A stretch of 64,000 nucleotides of DNA from Phyllobacterium myrsinacearum. Lineage in GTDB: Bacteria > Pseudomonadota > Alphaproteobacteria > Rhizobiales > Rhizobiaceae. Where the stretch lies: positions 62,001-126,000 of the forward strand of contig NZ_JACGXN010000008.1 in the NCBI RefSeq assembly GCF_014138285.1, written 5' to 3'. Position numbers and translations under genes: made by a program. Under the pieces are notes generated by a model, which was given only the letters and a program-made list of their open reading frames with translations, searched no databases and was not told the origin of the DNA. Positions 62,087 to 64,000 of the stretch are shown in pieces (within the stretch, counting starts at the first letter, position 1; each line of letters starts with the position of its first letter).

Positions 62087-63787
62087 TTACTTACCGATGA
62101 TGCGGTTGGCAGCCGAGACAATGCCTTCAAGCGAGGCGGCAACAATGCTCTTGTTGATGCCCGCCCCGAAAATCTTGCCATTGGGATGCTCGATTTCCAT
62201 GTAGCTGATGGCCGCCGCATCGGAACCGTGCTGGAGCGAATGCTCGGAGTAATTGGCAACCGAGAGCTTAAAGCCGAGATAATGTGACAGAGCATCGATG
62301 AAGCCATCGACCGGGCCTGTGCCCCTGCCCTCGATCCGCTTCGTCTCGCCGCGGTCGGTAATTTCGGCGGAGAGGATGCGCATGCCCTTGTGCTCCGTGT
62401 CCGGATAGGTGTGGTGATCCACAAATTTCAGGCGTGCATCCGGCTGATCTACATAAAGCTCGAGGAATCGCTGATAAATCTGCTTGGACGGCATCTCTTT
62501 GCCTTCCTCGTCAGTGATGTGCTGGATGTCATCACGGAACTCCACCTGCATGCCGCGCGGCAGGTTGATGCCATAATCAGCCTGCAGGATATAGGCGAGA
62601 CCGCCCTTGCCCGACTGGGAATTGATGCGGATGATCGCTTCATAGCTGCGTCCAACGTCCTGCGGATCGATGGGCAGATAGGGCACTTCCCACAATTCCT
62701 TGTTGGCCTGTTTGATCGCCTTCATGCCCTTGTTGATCGCGTCCTGATGCGAGCCGGAGAAAGCCGTATAGACCAGTTCGCCCACATAAGGGTGACGTTC
62801 CGGAATCACCAGCTGGTTGGAATATTCATAGACTTCCTTCATCCGGTTGATATCGGAGCAATCAATTTCGGGGTCGACACCCTGCGTGAACATGTTCAAT
62901 GCCAGGGTAACGATATCAACATTGCCCGTACGCTCGCCATTGCCGAACAAGGTGCCTTCCACGCGGTCGGCACCGGCCATCAAGCCAAGTTCCGTCGTGG
63001 CAATGCCCGTTCCGCGATCATTATGCGGATGCAACGAAATGATCAGGTTTTCGCGGTTGTCGAGCTGACGGCACATCCACTCGATGCGGTCGGCATAGAT
63101 GTTCGGCGTCGACATTTCGACCGTCGACGGCAGATTGATGATGAGCTTGTTCTCTGGTGTCGGTTTGACGATTTCCGTTACCGCATTGCAAATTTCCAAA
63201 GCCACTTCGAGTTCGGTACCGGTAAAGCTCTCCGGTGAATATTGGAAGCGGAAGCCGCCACCGGCTTTGGCGGCCATGTCGGTGATCATCTTGGCCGCAT
63301 CCGTAGCAATGGTTTTGATGCCACTGACATCCTTATTGAACACAACCCGCCGCTGCAGTTCACTGGTCGAATTATAGAAATGGACGATCGGCTTGTTCGC
63401 ACCCTGCAACGATTCAAAGGTGCGGGTGATCAGTTCCGGACGGCATTGCACCAAAACCTGCAGCGATACATCGTCAGGAACATTGCCTTCCTCTATGCAC
63501 CAGCGGGCAAAGTCGAAATCCGTCTGCGAGGCTGATGGAAAGCCGATCTCGATTTCCTTGAAACCCATATCGAGCAACAGCGCGAACATGCGCACCTTGC
63601 GGTCGTGTCCCATAGGATCGATCAATGCCTGATTGCCGTCGCGCAAATCGACGGAACACCAGATCGGTGCTTTTTCAATGCGCTTTGACGGCCATTGCCG
63701 GTCTTTCAGGTCAACCGTGGGATAGGGTTCGTACTTTTTGCGGGCATCGGGCATACCCACAATGCGGGGAGCGGTCATATCGGTCAT
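62087..63787 (-). CDS. leuA: 2-isopropylmalate synthase
   Basis: A 566-residue long-form LeuA condensing acetyl-CoA with 2-ketoisovalerate, the first committed step of leucine synthesis. The HMGL-like barrel has VDLRDGNQAL (Arg49, Asp50), IINLPSTVEMSTP and the metal-binding His pair in SLHPHNDRG. The C-terminal LeuA dimer domain for leucine feedback is present (RILSAEITDRGETKRIEG onward). ATG 63787 or 63778 could start it. A leader with a Leu-rich peptide and terminator precedes it. Confidence 0.97.
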   Translation of the reverse strand: MTDMTAPRIVGMPDARKKYEPYPTVDLKDRQWPSKRIEKAPIWCSVDLRDGNQALIDPMGHDRKVRMFALLLDMGFKEIEIGFPSASQTDFDFARWCIEEGNVPDDVSLQVLVQCRPELITRTFESLQGANKPIVHFYNSTSELQRRVVFNKDVSGIKTIATDAAKMITDMAAKAGGGFRFQYSPESFTGTELEVALEICNAVTEIVKPTPENKLIINLPSTVEMSTPNIYADRIEWMCRQLDNRENLIISLHPHNDRGTGIATTELGLMAGADRVEGTLFGNGERTGNVDIVTLALNMFTQGVDPEIDCSDINRMKEVYEYSNQLVIPERHPYVGELVYTAFSGSHQDAINKGMKAIKQANKELWEVPYLPIDPQDVGRSYEAIIRINSQSGKGGLAYILQADYGINLPRGMQVEFRDDIQHITDEEGKEMPSKQIYQRFLELYVDQPDARLKFVDHHTYPDTEHKGMRILSAEITDRGETKRIEGRGTGPVDGFIDALSHYLGFKLSVANYSEHSLQHGSDAAAISYMEIEHPNGKIFGAGINKSIVAASLEGIVSAANRIIGK

Positions 63788-63877
63788 TTGCTTCTCGTTT
63801 CCGGCCGTCTGCGCATCTGTGGCGCTCGTGCGGCACTTTTTCAAGCGTTGGAATGGTCTTGTAAAGGGGTAAGGAGC

Positions 63878-63930
63878 AAAAAGCCTGGCGGCACTTTCGA
63901 CCGCCGGACGCTCCTCTCAACGAGCCCGGC
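63878..63930 (-). promoter_or_regulatory. leuA transcription attenuator
   Basis: On the minus strand CCGGCGG (63907-63901) pairs with CCGCC-A-GG (63891-63884), followed by TTTTT (63882-63878): a terminator 91 bases before leuA. GCCGG (63930-63926), in the end of the leader peptide, can instead pair with CCGGC (63907-63903), destroying that terminator. This is the mutually exclusive pair expected for ribosome-controlled attenuation. Confidence 0.78.
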
Positions 63931-63982
63931 GATCGCCGATAAGGTCGAGAAGTAGCGGAAGGAGATAGGCGCGGCTAGTCAA
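63917..63982 (-). CDS. Leucine-rich leader peptide of leuA (start uncertain)
   Basis: A short minus-strand frame ends at TGA 63919-63917 and encodes a peptide finishing TSRAYLLPLLLDLIGDRRAR: six Leu among eight consecutive residues, including the rare CTA codon. It lies directly before an antiterminator/terminator pair and leuA. A TTG at 63982 would give 21 residues, but the frame remains open to the window edge, so the true start may lie outside. Ribosome stalling at the Leu codons during leucine shortage would favour the antiterminator. Confidence 0.72.
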   Translation of the reverse strand: MTSRAYLLPLLLDLIGDRRAR

Positions 63983-64000
63983 ACCCGCAAAAGCGGATTT

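Noticed and set aside
1-64000. CRISPR arrays, tRNA/rRNA genes, insertion sequences, prophage genes
   Set aside because: I looked for regularly spaced repeats, T-loop GGTTCRANYCC motifs and transposase or phage domains and saw none.

Overview
The window looks like chromosomal DNA of an alphaproteobacterium of the order Hyphomicrobiales (Rhizobiales), probably near Phyllobacteriaceae/Brucellaceae. Pointers are a BA14K-type secreted protein, the runs prs-rplY-pth-ychF and petABC-apt, a MarR/OmpR-type regulator/kinase trio beside ilvE, the DUF1285-Nudix-cca block facing a MoxR/DUF58/DUF4159 block, and moderately high GC with dense, often overlapping genes. No rRNA, tRNA, CRISPR array, insertion sequence or prophage gene is visible. 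This placement is from gene content only; no search was run.

Layout. 1-9.8 kb is an accessory-like metabolic stretch with three regulator/enzyme divergons (TetR with aldo/keto reductase and MFS; a CGNR zinc-finger protein with an alpha/beta hydrolase; TetR with a saccharopine-dehydrogenase-like oxidoreductase). Each has duplicated symmetric sites between the divergent genes. Inside this stretch metE sits behind a cobalamin riboswitch, and two inverted-repeat intergenic elements occur. 9.8-16.7 kb holds a HerA-like ATPase, a HAD phosphatase, a lipid-kinase-like protein, a transglycosylase with a SPOR-like tail, a cold-shock protein, a BA14K protein and an MBL-fold hydrolase. 16.8-21 kb holds ilvE, a MarR/response-regulator/histidine-kinase operon and a ribbon-helix-helix protein.

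21.2-24.7 kb is a periplasmic sugar/alcohol oxidation cluster: a Tat-exported small subunit, a GMC flavoprotein with a probable Fe-S cysteine motif, and flanking VOC and AhpD-like proteins. 24.7-36.9 kb is mostly housekeeping: csaA, a YbjN protein, ubiK, lgt, a MidA/NDUFAF7 methyltransferase, a PgeF-type protein, an M24 protein, prs, rplY, pth, ychF, two MaoC proteins and apt. 37-39.8 kb is the cytochrome bc1 operon petABC, followed by two paralogous 616-residue ABC exporters, trmL, livJ, hemF and small proteins up to 47.8 kb. 47.8-57.3 kb holds cca-Nudix-DUF1285 on the minus strand, divergent from a tightly overlapping MoxR-DUF58-DUF4159-membrane protein operon. The right end has a GNAT protein, a glutathionyl-hydroquinone reductase-like GST, a Nudix protein, a metallophosphoesterase, an alpha/beta hydrolase and leuA.

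Regulation is the most interesting layer. Besides the B12 riboswitch, the right edge carries what reads as a classical leucine attenuator for leuA: a short leader peptide with six Leu among eight consecutive residues and mutually exclusive hairpins ending in a U tract. A perfect 13-bp inverted repeat covers the start codon of the first maoC gene. I see no clearly undescribed multi-gene system. The best leads are these RNA/operator elements, a 544-bp structured gene-free region, a possible new small gene before trmL, and two enzymes that have lost canonical catalytic or metal residues.
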